Below are positions 8,502 through 17,156 of a stretch of 64,000 nt of DNA, one piece after another. The notes below the pieces were generated by a model that saw only the letters and a program-made list of their open reading frames with translations, did no database searches and was not told the origin of the DNA. The position numbers were made by a program, and so were the translations under genes. The stretch is taken from positions 62,001 to 126,000 of the forward strand of contig NZ_KB903283.1 in NCBI RefSeq assembly GCF_000379685.1, given 5' to 3'. Each line of letters opens with the position of its first letter. The first letter of the stretch is position 1. This stretch comes from Catelliglobosispora koreensis DSM 44566. GTDB taxonomy: Bacteria; Actinomycetota; Actinomycetes; Mycobacteriales; Micromonosporaceae.

Positions 8502-9592
8502 AAACGGGCTTTAAGGCCAAGGCAAAGAGCAAGAGATTCAATCTCCGTGTGTACGCCGTGAGCCATGGCCTTAGTGAACGCGACATCTTCATGGATGGCG
8601 TTGACGCGTAACACCTTGGCGGCGTGACCGGTGGCGGCGTCGACTTTGCCGACGAGCCGGTCGCCATGCAGCACAGGCAAAGCGAAGTAGCCCCAGCGAC
8701 GTTTCGCGGCTGGTTTGTACATCTCCAGCTGATAGTCGAATTCGAATAGCTCGGTCATGCGTTTGCGGTCGAACACGAGTCTGTCCAAGGGGGACAGAAT
8801 CGCGGTGCGGCCGCTAAACGTCTGGCCGAGCTGCTCAGGATCGACACGCCAGGTGCCGCGGACACCTTCAACGGCCGCTAGTTCCCCAGTCTCGCCGACG
8901 TCCCCGGGCTCGCCCGGCATGCTCGTGGTCTTGGCCCGGGCGATGCCCAAAGCTCGCAGCCGCCGCTCATTTCGCAGCCGCTCGGCTTGATCGGCAGGGA
9001 TCACCGTGTCGTCTGGGTAGATTCGCTCGGCGAGATCCCAAACACGCTCGCGCCCTTGCCGTCCCGCGACGGCGACCTCGCCCCGCGACTCCATGAACTC
9101 CAGCAGCCGCCCAACGTTGCGGTCATTGGTCCACCCGCTCGACTTCCACGCGACCGTTGTCGTGTCAGGGATCTGCCTTGCCGCCAGCGGGGCGTCGCGG
9201 CGCAGCCGGTCCAGAATGTCGAGCCGGCAGCCATTGTTGGCCTCAACCCAGGCCCTGACGTCTTCTTGCCAGTCCGTCAGCGGAGCGCGCCCCGGCCAGT
9301 CAGCCATGTCAGCACGGTAAAGCGCGATGTCTTCAGCCGGGCGCAGGAAACCCTTTAGCTCCACCAGAGCCTGGTTTCCCACGGCTTCTTCCAGATCGGC
9401 AGGCTTGTAATCCGAGCCCAGTCGGCTCCATAAAACGATGTCCGCACTTGGCCCGACCGCCGGCGTGAGGTCCACCTGCAGCAGCGTGAGCCTGCGCACG
9501 ACCTCCACCAGGTCCGCCGGACGCGGCTCAGCTAGCAACTGCGCGCGGATCGCGATACGCCGGGCTTCTTGTCTCGTGAGCTGGACCGTCAC
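8498..9592 (-). CDS. YcaQ/AlkX-type winged-helix protein (HTH_42 family)
   Basis: A 364-residue protein of the HTH_42 (DUF1006) family, whose studied members (AlkZ, YcaQ/AlkX) are DNA glycosylases acting on bulky or cross-linked bases. The N-terminal RQEARRIAIRAQLL, the LTLLQVDLTPAVGPSADIVLWSRLG segment and the C-terminal IHEDVAFTKAMAHGVHTEIESLALCLGL are typical. At the position of the AlkZ catalytic Gln-x-Gln it has Gln39-Val-Asp41, the Gln-x-Asp form I associate with the YcaQ/AlkX branch. A role in adduct or interstrand crosslink repair is inference. The start ATG is at 9592. Confidence 0.85.
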   Translation of the reverse strand: MTVQLTRQEARRIAIRAQLLAEPRPADLVEVVRRLTLLQVDLTPAVGPSADIVLWSRLGSDYKPADLEEAVGNQALVELKGFLRPAEDIALYRADMADWPGRAPLTDWQEDVRAWVEANNGCRLDILDRLRRDAPLAARQIPDTTTVAWKSSGWTNDRNVGRLLEFMESRGEVAVAGRQGRERVWDLAERIYPDDTVIPADQAERLRNERRLRALGIARAKTTSMPGEPGDVGETGELAAVEGVRGTWRVDPEQLGQTFSGRTAILSPLDRLVFDRKRMTELFEFDYQLEMYKPAAKRRWGYFALPVLHGDRLVGKVDAATGHAAKVLRVNAIHEDVAFTKAMAHGVHTEIESLALCLGLKARF

Positions 9593-9670
9593 CCGGACAG
9601 ACTAGCCGCGCGTGATCGGCAGGGCGTGCTTCGAACGGATTTTTCGCCACGGCATGCGAAGCTTCATGAC

Positions 9671-9928
9671 ATGACCGAAGAGGACCTCGACCGGTTGCGG
9701 CAGCTGGCCGCCAACGGCGACACCGATGCCATCGGGCAGCTTGTCGAGCTAGCAGGTGAACGTGGCGACATGGAGGAGTTGCGCCGGCTTGCCGATACCG
9801 GAAGCCAGGACGCCCTCGACCAGCTCGTTGAGCTCGCCTATGAGCGCGAGGATTTTGACGAGCTGCGCCGGCTCGCCGACACAGGCAGCCGCGACGCGGC
9901 TGATATCTTGACCGAACTCAGCGAATAG
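9671..9928 (+). CDS. small helical-repeat protein
   Basis: An 85-residue acidic protein built from about two and a half copies of a roughly 33-residue unit: LDRLRQLAANGDTDAIGQLVELAGERGDMEE, then LRRLADTGSQDALDQLVELAYEREDFDE, then LRRLADTGSRDAADILTELSE. The units look like helix pairs of a Sel1/HEAT-like solenoid, suggesting a binding or scaffold role; no enzyme motif is present. The ATG at 9671 starts exactly at the first repeat. It is followed by a hairpin at 9940-9963. Confidence 0.65.
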   Translation: MTEEDLDRLRQLAANGDTDAIGQLVELAGERGDMEELRRLADTGSQDALDQLVELAYEREDFDELRRLADTGSRDAADILTELSE

Positions 9929-9939
9929 CCTTCGCAGCA

Positions 9940-9963
9940 CCGCTGTCGGGCACGTGACAGCGG
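9940..9963 (+). terminator. hairpin downstream of small repeat protein gene
   Basis: An 8-base perfect stem, CCGCTGTC / GACAGCGG, with an 8-base loop lies 12 bases after the stop codon. There is no T-tract. It may stop or protect the upstream transcript. Confidence 0.45.
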
Positions 9964-10003
9964 AAAGTCATTGGTGTCGCTGGGCCCCAGCCCTCCTATC
10001 AAT

Positions 10004-10996
10004 ATGAGAAAACACTTCGCCGCCGTAGCCCTGGCGGCCCTCGCGCTGGCTGTGACCGCGTCACCCTCGTTCGCAGCGGCCGCCGTCACCGGCTCCAACA
10101 CCATCGACTCCGGCCCGGCCCTCATTCACGGCCGGCAGATCACCGACCCCAGCCAGGCCCAAGCACTGCTCGCCGCCTACTGGACCCCCGAGCGGATGCG
10201 GGCAGCCACTCCGGCTGACGAACCGTCCGAAGGAGACCCCGCGCTGGAGCGCCTCGACCGGCCCGGCAACGTTGGTGAACCCGTTGACGGAGCACGCCCA
10301 GCCACTCCTATCACGACACTCACCGGCTCCTCTATGAGCCCACGCGCCCTCAACCTCACCAAGGCCACCGGCCGGGTCTTCTTCACCAACTCCAGCGGTG
10401 TCGACAAATCCTGCTCGGGCAGCACTATCAACAACCCGGCCGGCAACATGGTGGCCACCGCGGGACACTGCGTCCACGGCGGCAAAGGCATGGGCTGGCA
10501 CGACAACTGGGTCTATATGCCCGGCTACCACAACGGTTCCTACAGCGACGGCATGTGGAGTGCTTACTGGTACACGTCTCCCGACGGCTGGACCAAGAAA
10601 AGCTATAGCTGGTGGGACTTCGGGTTCGTCAACGTGCACAAGCTCGGCGGAAAGAAGCTCGTGCACGTGGCCGGTGGCAACGGTATCAGCTTCAACTACT
10701 CCAAGTGGAGTTCCACGGTTCTGATGGGCTACCCGGCCGACCCGCCTTACGACGGCACCGATCAGTACCACTGCGTCGGCAGCATGTATCCCCGCGGATT
10801 CCAGCAAGTCGGCTTCAACTGCTTCCTCACCGGAGGCGCGAGTGGCGGGCCGTTCTTCCGCAACTACGACAACACTTTGCGGCTCGGCTTCACCAGTTCC
10901 GTGATCGCGCATGGGCCAGATGACAAGAACTACGGGCCCTACTTCGACAACGACGTGGCCGCGTTCTACAACGCCGCCAAGAACAAGCAGCCCTAA
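10004..10996 (+). CDS. secreted trypsin-like serine peptidase
   Basis: A 330-residue exported chymotrypsin-fold peptidase. The signal peptide is MRKHFAAVALAALALAVTASPSFAAA. The catalytic triad is visible: His in MVATAGHCVHG, Asp in WWDFGFVNVH and Ser in FLTGGASGGPFF. A propeptide of about 100 residues precedes the catalytic part. The architecture resembles actinobacterial V8/glutamyl-endopeptidase-like enzymes. The ATG at 10004 starts the signal peptide; the longer frame from 9971 adds no homology. Confidence 0.88.
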   Translation: MRKHFAAVALAALALAVTASPSFAAAAVTGSNTIDSGPALIHGRQITDPSQAQALLAAYWTPERMRAATPADEPSEGDPALERLDRPGNVGEPVDGARPATPITTLTGSSMSPRALNLTKATGRVFFTNSSGVDKSCSGSTINNPAGNMVATAGHCVHGGKGMGWHDNWVYMPGYHNGSYSDGMWSAYWYTSPDGWTKKSYSWWDFGFVNVHKLGGKKLVHVAGGNGISFNYSKWSSTVLMGYPADPPYDGTDQYHCVGSMYPRGFQQVGFNCFLTGGASGGPFFRNYDNTLRLGFTSSVIAHGPDDKNYGPYFDNDVAAFYNAAKNKQP

Positions 10997-11012
10997 TCCA
11001 GCAGGTGAAGTG

Positions 11013-11044
11013 CCCGGCCGGTTTGGCGTGAGCCTTCGGCCGGG
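11013..11044 (+). terminator. two-tier hairpin after serine peptidase gene
   Basis: Arms CCCGGCCG (11013-11020) and CGGCCGGG (11037-11044) pair perfectly. The loop contains a second small stem (GGC-GTGA-GCC). It lies 16 bases after the peptidase stop, with no T-run, as is usual for actinobacterial terminators. Confidence 0.55.
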
Positions 11045-11104
11045 TATCTGCGATGTGACAGCGTGCGCACGGGCGCGCGAAGCGAACGTGACTTGGGGGC
11101 AGTC

Positions 11105-11752
11105 ATGAGACGCATGAGGCTGTTGTTAGCGATGCTTGGAGTCGCGGTGATCGCGGGGTTCGCGACGGCACCCGCACAGGCATATGTGCCAACCGCCGCC
11201 GCGGTTTCGGCGGACAAGGCGTCGGATCTGAAAGCGGCGATGCGCGAGCAGTGGTCGTATCACGCCTGGTACACCCGCGAATACTATGTCGCGGCGATCT
11301 TAGGAACGGCGAACGCCGACGCGGCGGCGCAACGCTTGCTGAAAAATCAGGAAGACATCGGCAACGCCGTCGGGCAGTACTACGGGCCAGAGGCCGGAGC
11401 GAAAGTCACCGCGCTGCTGCAGGATCACATAAAGATCGCCACCGAGGTGGTCGCGGCGGCCAAGGCGGGCGACCAGGCCGCACTCACTGAGGCCGATGGC
11501 AGGTGGCGACAGAACTCCATGGATCTGGCCCGCTTGTTCGCCGACGCGAATCCGGACTTCTTCCCTTACGGCGAGACGCTGGACCTGCTCAACCAGCACC
11601 TGGATCTGCTGAGCACCGCTGTCACCAGCTTCATCGGCGGTGACTACGCCCAGAGCGTGGCCGACAACGATGTCTACTACCAGGAAATCCTGATGATGTC
11701 TGACTACTTCAGCGACGGCATCATTGGCCAGTTCCCGGAGAAGTTCCAGTAG
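11105..11752 (+). CDS. secreted helical-bundle protein of unknown function
   Basis: A 215-residue protein with a signal peptide (MRRMRLLLAMLGVAVIAGFATAPAQA) and an all-helical mature part with two similar halves: MREQWSYHAWYTREYYVAAILG / AAQRLLKNQEDIGNAVGQYYG and LLQDHIKIATEVVAAAKAG / LLNQHLDLLSTAV / NDVYYQEILMMSDYFSDGIIGQFPEKF. I know similar proteins from Firmicutes and actinobacteria, sometimes misnamed acetylglutamate kinase; their function is unknown. The spaced His, Trp and Glu residues would allow metal binding, but this is speculation. ATG 11105 precedes the signal peptide and has a GGGGGC stretch upstream. Confidence 0.75.
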   Translation: MRRMRLLLAMLGVAVIAGFATAPAQAYVPTAAAVSADKASDLKAAMREQWSYHAWYTREYYVAAILGTANADAAAQRLLKNQEDIGNAVGQYYGPEAGAKVTALLQDHIKIATEVVAAAKAGDQAALTEADGRWRQNSMDLARLFADANPDFFPYGETLDLLNQHLDLLSTAVTSFIGGDYAQSVADNDVYYQEILMMSDYFSDGIIGQFPEKFQ

Positions 11753-11787
11753 GCGCTTTGTCAGACCCTTGGGGCAAGATCCCGGGT

Positions 11788-12231
11788 ATGGAATTTCAGC
11801 TCGTCATCGACTGTGCCGACCCTGATCGGCTGGTCCCTTTCTGGGCGGCCGCGCTGGGCTACCGCCCGCAAGATCCGCCCGAGGGGCACGCCACCTGGCG
11901 GGATTACTACGTCAGCGTGGGCGTGCCCGAGGAGGAGTTCGGCGACGGTGACGGCGCCGACCGGCTCGTGGACCCGGCTGGTGCCGGGCCAGCTATCTGG
12001 TTTCAGGTCGTGCCGGAGAAGAAGACCATCAAAAACCGGCTTCACCTCGACCTGAAAGTCGGCGGTGGCCGCTCGGTCTCCCTAGGCGAGCGCCGCGTGC
12101 GGGTTGATAGCAAGGTCGCGCAGCTCGTTCAGCTCGGTGCCAGCGTTTTGTCCAGGCACGACGATGCCACGTCTGATCACTACGCGGCGACACTGGCCGA
12201 CCCGGAGGGCAACGAGTTCTGCGTGGCCTAA
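11788..12231 (+). CDS. VOC family protein (glyoxalase-like)
   Basis: A 147-residue VOC-fold protein: MEFQLVIDCADPDRLVPFWAAALGYRP at the N-terminus, IWFQVVPEKKTIKNRLHLDLKV in the middle and YAATLADPEGNEFCVA at the C-terminus. This pattern is the actinobacterial Glyoxalase_6 subgroup. The substrate is unknown. The ATG at 11788 is chosen where homology begins; a TTG at 11758 would add ten residues. Its TAA stop shares two bases with the TAG stop of the convergent VWA gene. Confidence 0.8.
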   Translation: MEFQLVIDCADPDRLVPFWAAALGYRPQDPPEGHATWRDYYVSVGVPEEEFGDGDGADRLVDPAGAGPAIWFQVVPEKKTIKNRLHLDLKVGGGRSVSLGERRVRVDSKVAQLVQLGASVLSRHDDATSDHYAATLADPEGNEFCVA

Positions 12232-13964
12232 CCGATCCGGCCAGCGAACGCGAGCACGACCTGCTGAATGGCGGTGGCGTCGTCACGGGCGACGAACGTG
12301 CGGCCACCGGTGATTTTCGTAATGGCGTCAAGGGTGTCGGCGTCAGCGGCCTCGCCGACCGCGATGCCGATCACCGTTAGCGGCCGGTCTGGCCGCACTG
12401 CGGCCTTGAGCCGTTCCGTGAGCTGTTCCAACGAGATTCCGGCCTTGTCCTCGTTCTTGCCATCAGTGATGACCACCAGCACGTTCTGCGCCTTGGCTTG
12501 CCATGACCCAGACATCGACAGATAGGCGGCAAGGATCGTGTCGTAAAGACCGGTGTCACCGTCAGCTTGCAGGCCCGCGATCGCGCCCGCCATCGCCTGC
12601 CGGCGGGTGTACGGACCGAGCATCTCCCCCGCCTTGCCCACCGGAACCAGCTCCCGGTAGTCGGCCGTGGGTGTCAGCTCAGTAGCGAACTGCCAAAGCC
12701 CGATAGTGGACTGGTTGTTGAGCAACGAGATCCCCTGAATCGCCGCGCGCTGCAACATTTCCAGCCTGCGCTGCGCCGTCCCCGGAACGATGGCGTTCAT
12801 AGAACCGGAAGTGTCCAAAGCGACGAGCACGTTGTTGGGCCGTTGCAGAACCGCCCACATGCCAAGCATCTGCCCCATCGACTCCGGCGTCGGCTTGCGC
12901 ACGATGCTGGACTTTTCGGATTTGAAGCCCCGTTGCGCGGTCACGACCGGATTAGCCGGGAGCACATGGTTGACGTCGCGGAAACCGGCTTCGCCGTAAA
13001 CACGCACACCGTGCTCACCGCGCAGATAGTCCAAGAACGCCGCCGCCATTTTGGAACGTGTTCCCTCGACCCAGGGAGCACGGAGGACCACGTAGGGATA
13101 GTCGGCGTAGGCGACACCATCGCTGGGATACACCGGCACCATTGTCGATTGTGGATGCGCGGCAAGGAACGTGGCCAGTTGCTGCTCGCTCACAGGCACC
13201 GCACCGGGCTGGTCCAGCAGATTCTGCGCGAGCAAACTTCCCGCGTCGGGCGCGACCGAGGTGACGAGTTGCGAAAACGTCACGCCACCAAGGATTTCCT
13301 CGTCACTCATGCGGTTGTCGTTGTTGAGATCGAGCGCGCTAAGCACCGCGGCCAGGCCATCGGTCGAGAAGGTCGGGTCGGGCAGCCCGACGCGCATCGG
13401 CCCCCACTCGGCGTGGCCGAACCTGGCCCACGTCTGGCCGCCGATGAAGCCTTGCAACAGGTCGTTCCAGCCGAGCGGTTTCGCCGGCCAGCCAAAAGCT
13501 TCCGCCATCGGCCGCTGCATCGCCATGATGACCGGAGAGGTGGCGATACTCGGCGCCGACGCGGGCAGGACGGCCTTAGCCTCAGCCGTCGCGGCCAGAA
13601 GCCACAGCGACGAGTCGGGCGCCCACACGTCCGGGCGCGGGCCATCGCGGCCAGCGTCCCAGCCGGACCCCAGCGCCGTAGCGACAGCGGCCGGTGCCAT
13701 CGGCCGGACCGCGATCCCGCCGAGACACTGACCATCCATTTCGGTGTTTGCCGCCGACCAGTCAGCCGCCATTCGGCCCATTACCCCTACCTGATCGGGG
13801 GAAACGACGATCGTCAAACTGATGGGTGTCTGCGCGCAGCTAGACCCGTAGCGTTGGTACGCGATCACGGCACCAGCAGCGATAAGCAATGCGGCGCAGG
13901 TCAAGCTGGCGATCCAGCGGAAGCCACGGTTGTTCTTGGCCCGGTGCCGGATGATCGTATTCAC
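12228..13964 (-). CDS. membrane-anchored solute-binding / von Willebrand factor A protein
   Basis: A 578-residue protein with one N-terminal membrane segment (FRWIASLTCAALLIAAGAVIAY). It continues with a substrate-binding fold of about 350 residues (ISLTIVVSPDQVGVMGRMAADW, PDVWAPDSSLWLL, YADYPYVVLRAPWVEG) and ends with a VWA domain whose MIDAS motif is intact (VALDTSGSMNAIV, then LQADGDTGLYDTILAAY and VLVVITDGKNED). The whole functional part should lie outside the cell. The start is GTG 13964 with a GGGAG Shine-Dalgarno. It is divergent from a membrane Ser/Thr kinase gene, 65 bases apart. The ligand is not predictable. Confidence 0.85.
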   Translation of the reverse strand: MNTIIRHRAKNNRGFRWIASLTCAALLIAAGAVIAYQRYGSSCAQTPISLTIVVSPDQVGVMGRMAADWSAANTEMDGQCLGGIAVRPMAPAAVATALGSGWDAGRDGPRPDVWAPDSSLWLLAATAEAKAVLPASAPSIATSPVIMAMQRPMAEAFGWPAKPLGWNDLLQGFIGGQTWARFGHAEWGPMRVGLPDPTFSTDGLAAVLSALDLNNDNRMSDEEILGGVTFSQLVTSVAPDAGSLLAQNLLDQPGAVPVSEQQLATFLAAHPQSTMVPVYPSDGVAYADYPYVVLRAPWVEGTRSKMAAAFLDYLRGEHGVRVYGEAGFRDVNHVLPANPVVTAQRGFKSEKSSIVRKPTPESMGQMLGMWAVLQRPNNVLVALDTSGSMNAIVPGTAQRRLEMLQRAAIQGISLLNNQSTIGLWQFATELTPTADYRELVPVGKAGEMLGPYTRRQAMAGAIAGLQADGDTGLYDTILAAYLSMSGSWQAKAQNVLVVITDGKNEDKAGISLEQLTERLKAAVRPDRPLTVIGIAVGEAADADTLDAITKITGGRTFVARDDATAIQQVVLAFAGRIG

Positions 13965-14029
13965 GTCAATGTCTCCCGGTTGGGTCGGCGAGGCACGTAT
14001 GGTGTACCGCAATTAGAACGTGTTCCACA

Positions 14030-15367
14030 ATGGCTAAGTGGATGGGGACGGGAATGCTGGGCGGCCGGTATCGCCTCACGCACCTGCTAGGAACCGGTGA
14101 CACCGGTGACGTCTGGCAGGCGCACGATGATGCCACCGGGCATCTCGTGGCCATCAAACTCATCCACTCCCACCTGGTCACCAGCACGCGCCTGGCCGAC
14201 CGGCTGCAACGGTCGCGCGCCGTCCTAACTGGACTGTGGCATCGCAACATCGCCCGGATGCAAGACGTCATCATCGATGACGGCCAGCTGGCCGTCGTGA
14301 CTGACTATGTCGAAGGCTCGAGCCTGGATCAGTCGTCAGCGCACCCGCTCGAAATCGCCAAGGCTGTCGCCGCTGGCCTGAGCGCGGCCCACCGCCTGGG
14401 CATCGCGCACGGGGACCTGAAACCGGCCAACATCATCGTCGCGCACAGCAACCCGGCCGCTACACGTATCACCGACTTCTGCCTCGACGCGTTAATCCGG
14501 GCCGGGCGAAGCCGTACCTCCGAGTCGCCCTATGCCGCGCCCGAAGTCATCGATGGCGCGGTGGCCTCCCCCGCCGGCGACATCTACGCCTTTGGCGTCC
14601 TGCTTCACGACCTGCTCGGGTCCACACCAGACGCTCAGCTGCACGCGATCATCACGGCCTGCCTCCACGAGGACCCAGCCAGCCGCCCGTCGGCCGAAGA
14701 CTTGTGCACCGCACTCGAATCCTGCACCGCCCCGACCGGAAAACCGGCGAACACCGCCCGCCATGCGGTACGCGAGCTGCCCGCCAGCCAGCCGAGAACC
14801 GCCCGCTGGCTCGCCGTCGCGACCGCCGGAATCCTCGTCGCCGCCGCGTTCGTCACCTTCGGCCTCCTCAGCAACAACGGCACCGCGATTCCACCCACCG
14901 CTGCGCCGAGCGCCACCACGGCCGCCCCGGCCACCGAGCCAGCCATGCCCGCGGCCGCCCAAACCGACACCCCCGAGGCCGGCGAAGCTTTTGTGCGTTA
15001 TTGGTTCGCCTTGCTCAACTATGCGACCGCCAGCGGTGACACCAAAAAGCTCGCCACCGTGACCCGTGCCGAGTGCACGCAATGCGCCACGGCGACGGCT
15101 GCCATCCGCGCCAGCCATAGCGGTGGCGGGACCGTCCAAGGTGGACACTTCACGGTCCGTCAGGTGACGAACTCTTCCCTGTGGACACCGCAACGGCCGA
15201 TCTTCGACACGACCGTCGACCGCAGCATCAAAACCACCACCGACGCCTCCGGAGCGACCACCGGCACCGTGCCCGGCCTAACCTTCACCAACTGCGTCGT
15301 CGTCCTGGAACGCACGGGCGACGGCTGGCGCCTCTACGAGGTCACCACCCCCGGCTGCCTGGCCTAG
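14030..15367 (+). CDS. transmembrane Ser/Thr protein kinase with DUF6318 ectodomain
   Basis: A 445-residue PknB-type kinase fused to an extracellular domain. The kinase (about 10-225) has a glycine loop (LLGTGDTGDVWQ), an ATP-binding Lys in VAIKLI, a catalytic loop AHGDLKPANIIV and APE-type PYAAPEV. The loop is HGD rather than HRD, and the Mg-binding motif reads DFC instead of DFG, so activity may be altered. A membrane helix (WLAVATAGILVAAAFVTFGLL, near 265-285) and an Ala/Pro/Thr-rich linker lead to a DUF6318 domain (EAFVRYWFALLNYATASGDTKKLATVTRAECTQC) with Cys pairs. It probably senses an external signal; the divergent VWA/binding protein is a candidate partner. The 3' end overlaps the GH15 gene by 4 bases. 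Confidence 0.88.
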   Translation: MAKWMGTGMLGGRYRLTHLLGTGDTGDVWQAHDDATGHLVAIKLIHSHLVTSTRLADRLQRSRAVLTGLWHRNIARMQDVIIDDGQLAVVTDYVEGSSLDQSSAHPLEIAKAVAAGLSAAHRLGIAHGDLKPANIIVAHSNPAATRITDFCLDALIRAGRSRTSESPYAAPEVIDGAVASPAGDIYAFGVLLHDLLGSTPDAQLHAIITACLHEDPASRPSAEDLCTALESCTAPTGKPANTARHAVRELPASQPRTARWLAVATAGILVAAAFVTFGLLSNNGTAIPPTAAPSATTAAPATEPAMPAAAQTDTPEAGEAFVRYWFALLNYATASGDTKKLATVTRAECTQCATATAAIRASHSGGGTVQGGHFTVRQVTNSSLWTPQRPIFDTTVDRSIKTTTDASGATTGTVPGLTFTNCVVVLERTGDGWRLYEVTTPGCLA

Positions 15368-17127
15368 TCTGACTCCAGGCGCAGGGCGGTGTTGATCAAA
15401 CCGACGAGACTGTACGCCTGAGGCGTGTTGCCGAGGTGGGCAAACGTCGTGGTGTCGACTTCTTCGGACAGCAGCCCGACGTCGTTGCGGATGCGCAGCA
15501 GCTTGTCGAACAGGTCCCGTGCCTCCTGTACACGGCCGATTCCGTGTAGCGCGTCGGCTAGCCAGAAGCTGCACGCCAGGAACGCCCCCTCGGTGCCCGG
15601 CAGACCGTCGACATGTTCCTTCTGCGGCTCGTAGCGCAGCACGAAGCCGTCGTGGCACAGCTCCCGCTGGATCGCTTCAACCGTGCCGACGACACGTGGG
15701 TCGTTCCATGGCAAGAAGCCCACGCGCGGGATCAGCAGCAGGGCGGCGTCCAATCCGGACGATCCGTAGAACTGTGTGAACGTGTTGCGCTGACTGTCAA
15801 AGCCGAACCGGCACACCTCAGCGTGAATCCGGTCGCGGATCGCCGCCCACCTTTCCACGGGGCCGTCAAGCCCGTGTTCGCGGACAGTTCGCACCGCACG
15901 GTCGAAACCCGCCCACGCCATCATCTTCGAATGCACGAAGTGCTGACGCTGACCGCGTACCTCCCAAAGGCTGTTATCCGGAAGATGCCACGCCCCCTCA
16001 AGGTAATCCAGGAGCGCCTTCTGCACGTCCCACGCGGGCTGTGAGTCATTAATCCCGGCGCTGCGGCCTAGGTGCAGGGTGTCGAGCACCTCGCCCCACA
16101 CGTCGAGCTGAAGCTGTCCGCTAGCCGCGTTGCCAACCCGCACCGGCTGCGCTCCGCCATAACCATTCAGCCATTCCAATTCGTACTCAGGGAGTCTGCG
16201 CGATCCATGCAACCCATACATGATCTGCAACTCGGCCGGATCGCCGGCGACAGCACGCAGCAGCCAATCCCGCCACGCCTTGGCCTCGTCCAGGAAACCC
16301 GTGCTGATGAGTGCCTGCAGGGTGAATGTCGAGTCCCGCAGCCAGCAGTACCGGTAGTCCCAGTTGCGGCTGCCGCCCGGCTGTTCGGGCAGCGACGTCG
16401 TCGCGGCCGCGACGATGCCTCCGGTCGGTGAGTACGTGAGCGCCTTCAGCAGGATCAGCGAGCGTTTGACTTCCTCGGACCACTTGCCCGTGTACGTCGA
16501 CTGTTTGATCCAGTCGGTCCAGAACTCCTGCGTGTCGGCGATAGCTTGTTCCGCGTCGACGGGCACGGGCACCGGCAGATGTGACTGTTGGTAGGTGAGC
16601 ACAAACGGAACGCGCTCCCCGGCACTGACCGTGAAGTCGGCATGCGTGGCGAAGCCGGCCCCGTGCAGGTGCACGCCACTGCGCAGCCACACCGCGTCCG
16701 GCCCGGCGACCGCACCAAGGTCGGAGCCGGAGTGCCGCACCCACGGGACGATGTGCCCATAGTCGAACCGGATCTTCAGGTGCATCCGCATCGTCACCGT
16801 GCCACTTATGCCCTGCACCACGCGCACTAAGTCAGCCGCTTCCCCTCGCGGCGGCATGCAGTCGATGACCTTGACGCGCCCTTCAGCCGTCTCCCACTCG
16901 GTCTCCAGGATGAGCGTGTCCGCACGGTACTTGCGGGTCACGGTGGCATTTGGGTCAGCCGGTGCCAGACGCCAGCGCCCAGCGCTCTCGTCATGCAGCA
17001 GCGCCGCGAAACAGGCCGGCGAGTCAAACCGCGGCAGGCACAGCCAGTCGATCGAGCCATCCCTGCTGACGAGCGCCGCGCTCTGCAGGTCGCCGATCAG
17101 GGCATAGTCTTCGATGGGTGCGGGCAT
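15364..17127 (-). CDS. glycoside hydrolase family 15 protein (glucoamylase/trehalase-like)
   Basis: A 587-residue cytoplasmic enzyme of the GH15 family. The N-terminal beta-sandwich starts with PIEDYALIGDLQSAALVSRDGSIDWLCLPRFDSPACFAALL. The (alpha/alpha)6 barrel has GGSRNWDYRYCWLRDSTFTLQALIS, the family signature with a conserved acidic pair, and EGAFLACSFWLADAL near the C-terminus with a catalytic-type Glu. There is no signal peptide, so a trehalase or intracellular glucan role is likely. The start ATG 17127 follows a GAGGGT sequence; TATAAC lies just upstream (17133-17138 on the plus strand as gttata). Confidence 0.9.
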   Translation of the reverse strand: MPAPIEDYALIGDLQSAALVSRDGSIDWLCLPRFDSPACFAALLHDESAGRWRLAPADPNATVTRKYRADTLILETEWETAEGRVKVIDCMPPRGEAADLVRVVQGISGTVTMRMHLKIRFDYGHIVPWVRHSGSDLGAVAGPDAVWLRSGVHLHGAGFATHADFTVSAGERVPFVLTYQQSHLPVPVPVDAEQAIADTQEFWTDWIKQSTYTGKWSEEVKRSLILLKALTYSPTGGIVAAATTSLPEQPGGSRNWDYRYCWLRDSTFTLQALISTGFLDEAKAWRDWLLRAVAGDPAELQIMYGLHGSRRLPEYELEWLNGYGGAQPVRVGNAASGQLQLDVWGEVLDTLHLGRSAGINDSQPAWDVQKALLDYLEGAWHLPDNSLWEVRGQRQHFVHSKMMAWAGFDRAVRTVREHGLDGPVERWAAIRDRIHAEVCRFGFDSQRNTFTQFYGSSGLDAALLLIPRVGFLPWNDPRVVGTVEAIQRELCHDGFVLRYEPQKEHVDGLPGTEGAFLACSFWLADALHGIGRVQEARDLFDKLLRIRNDVGLLSEEVDTTTFAHLGNTPQAYSLVGLINTALRLESD

Positions 17128-17156
17128 ACCCTCGTTATACCTCTAAAGAGGACCGT

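Noticed and set aside
14016-14025. GAACGTGTTC in the VWA-kinase spacer as a LexA box
   Set aside because: The spacer between the arms is 2 bases instead of 4; it could be another regulator's site, but evidence is too thin.
12567-14090. A 507-residue open frame on the plus strand opposite the VWA gene
   Set aside because: It is antisense to a protein with clear binding-protein and MIDAS motifs, shows no family pattern and has the Arg/Pro/His-rich composition of a shadow frame.
17140-17151. CCTCT-AA-AGAGG as an operator for the GH15 gene
   Set aside because: The arms are only five bases and no regulator or second copy supports it.
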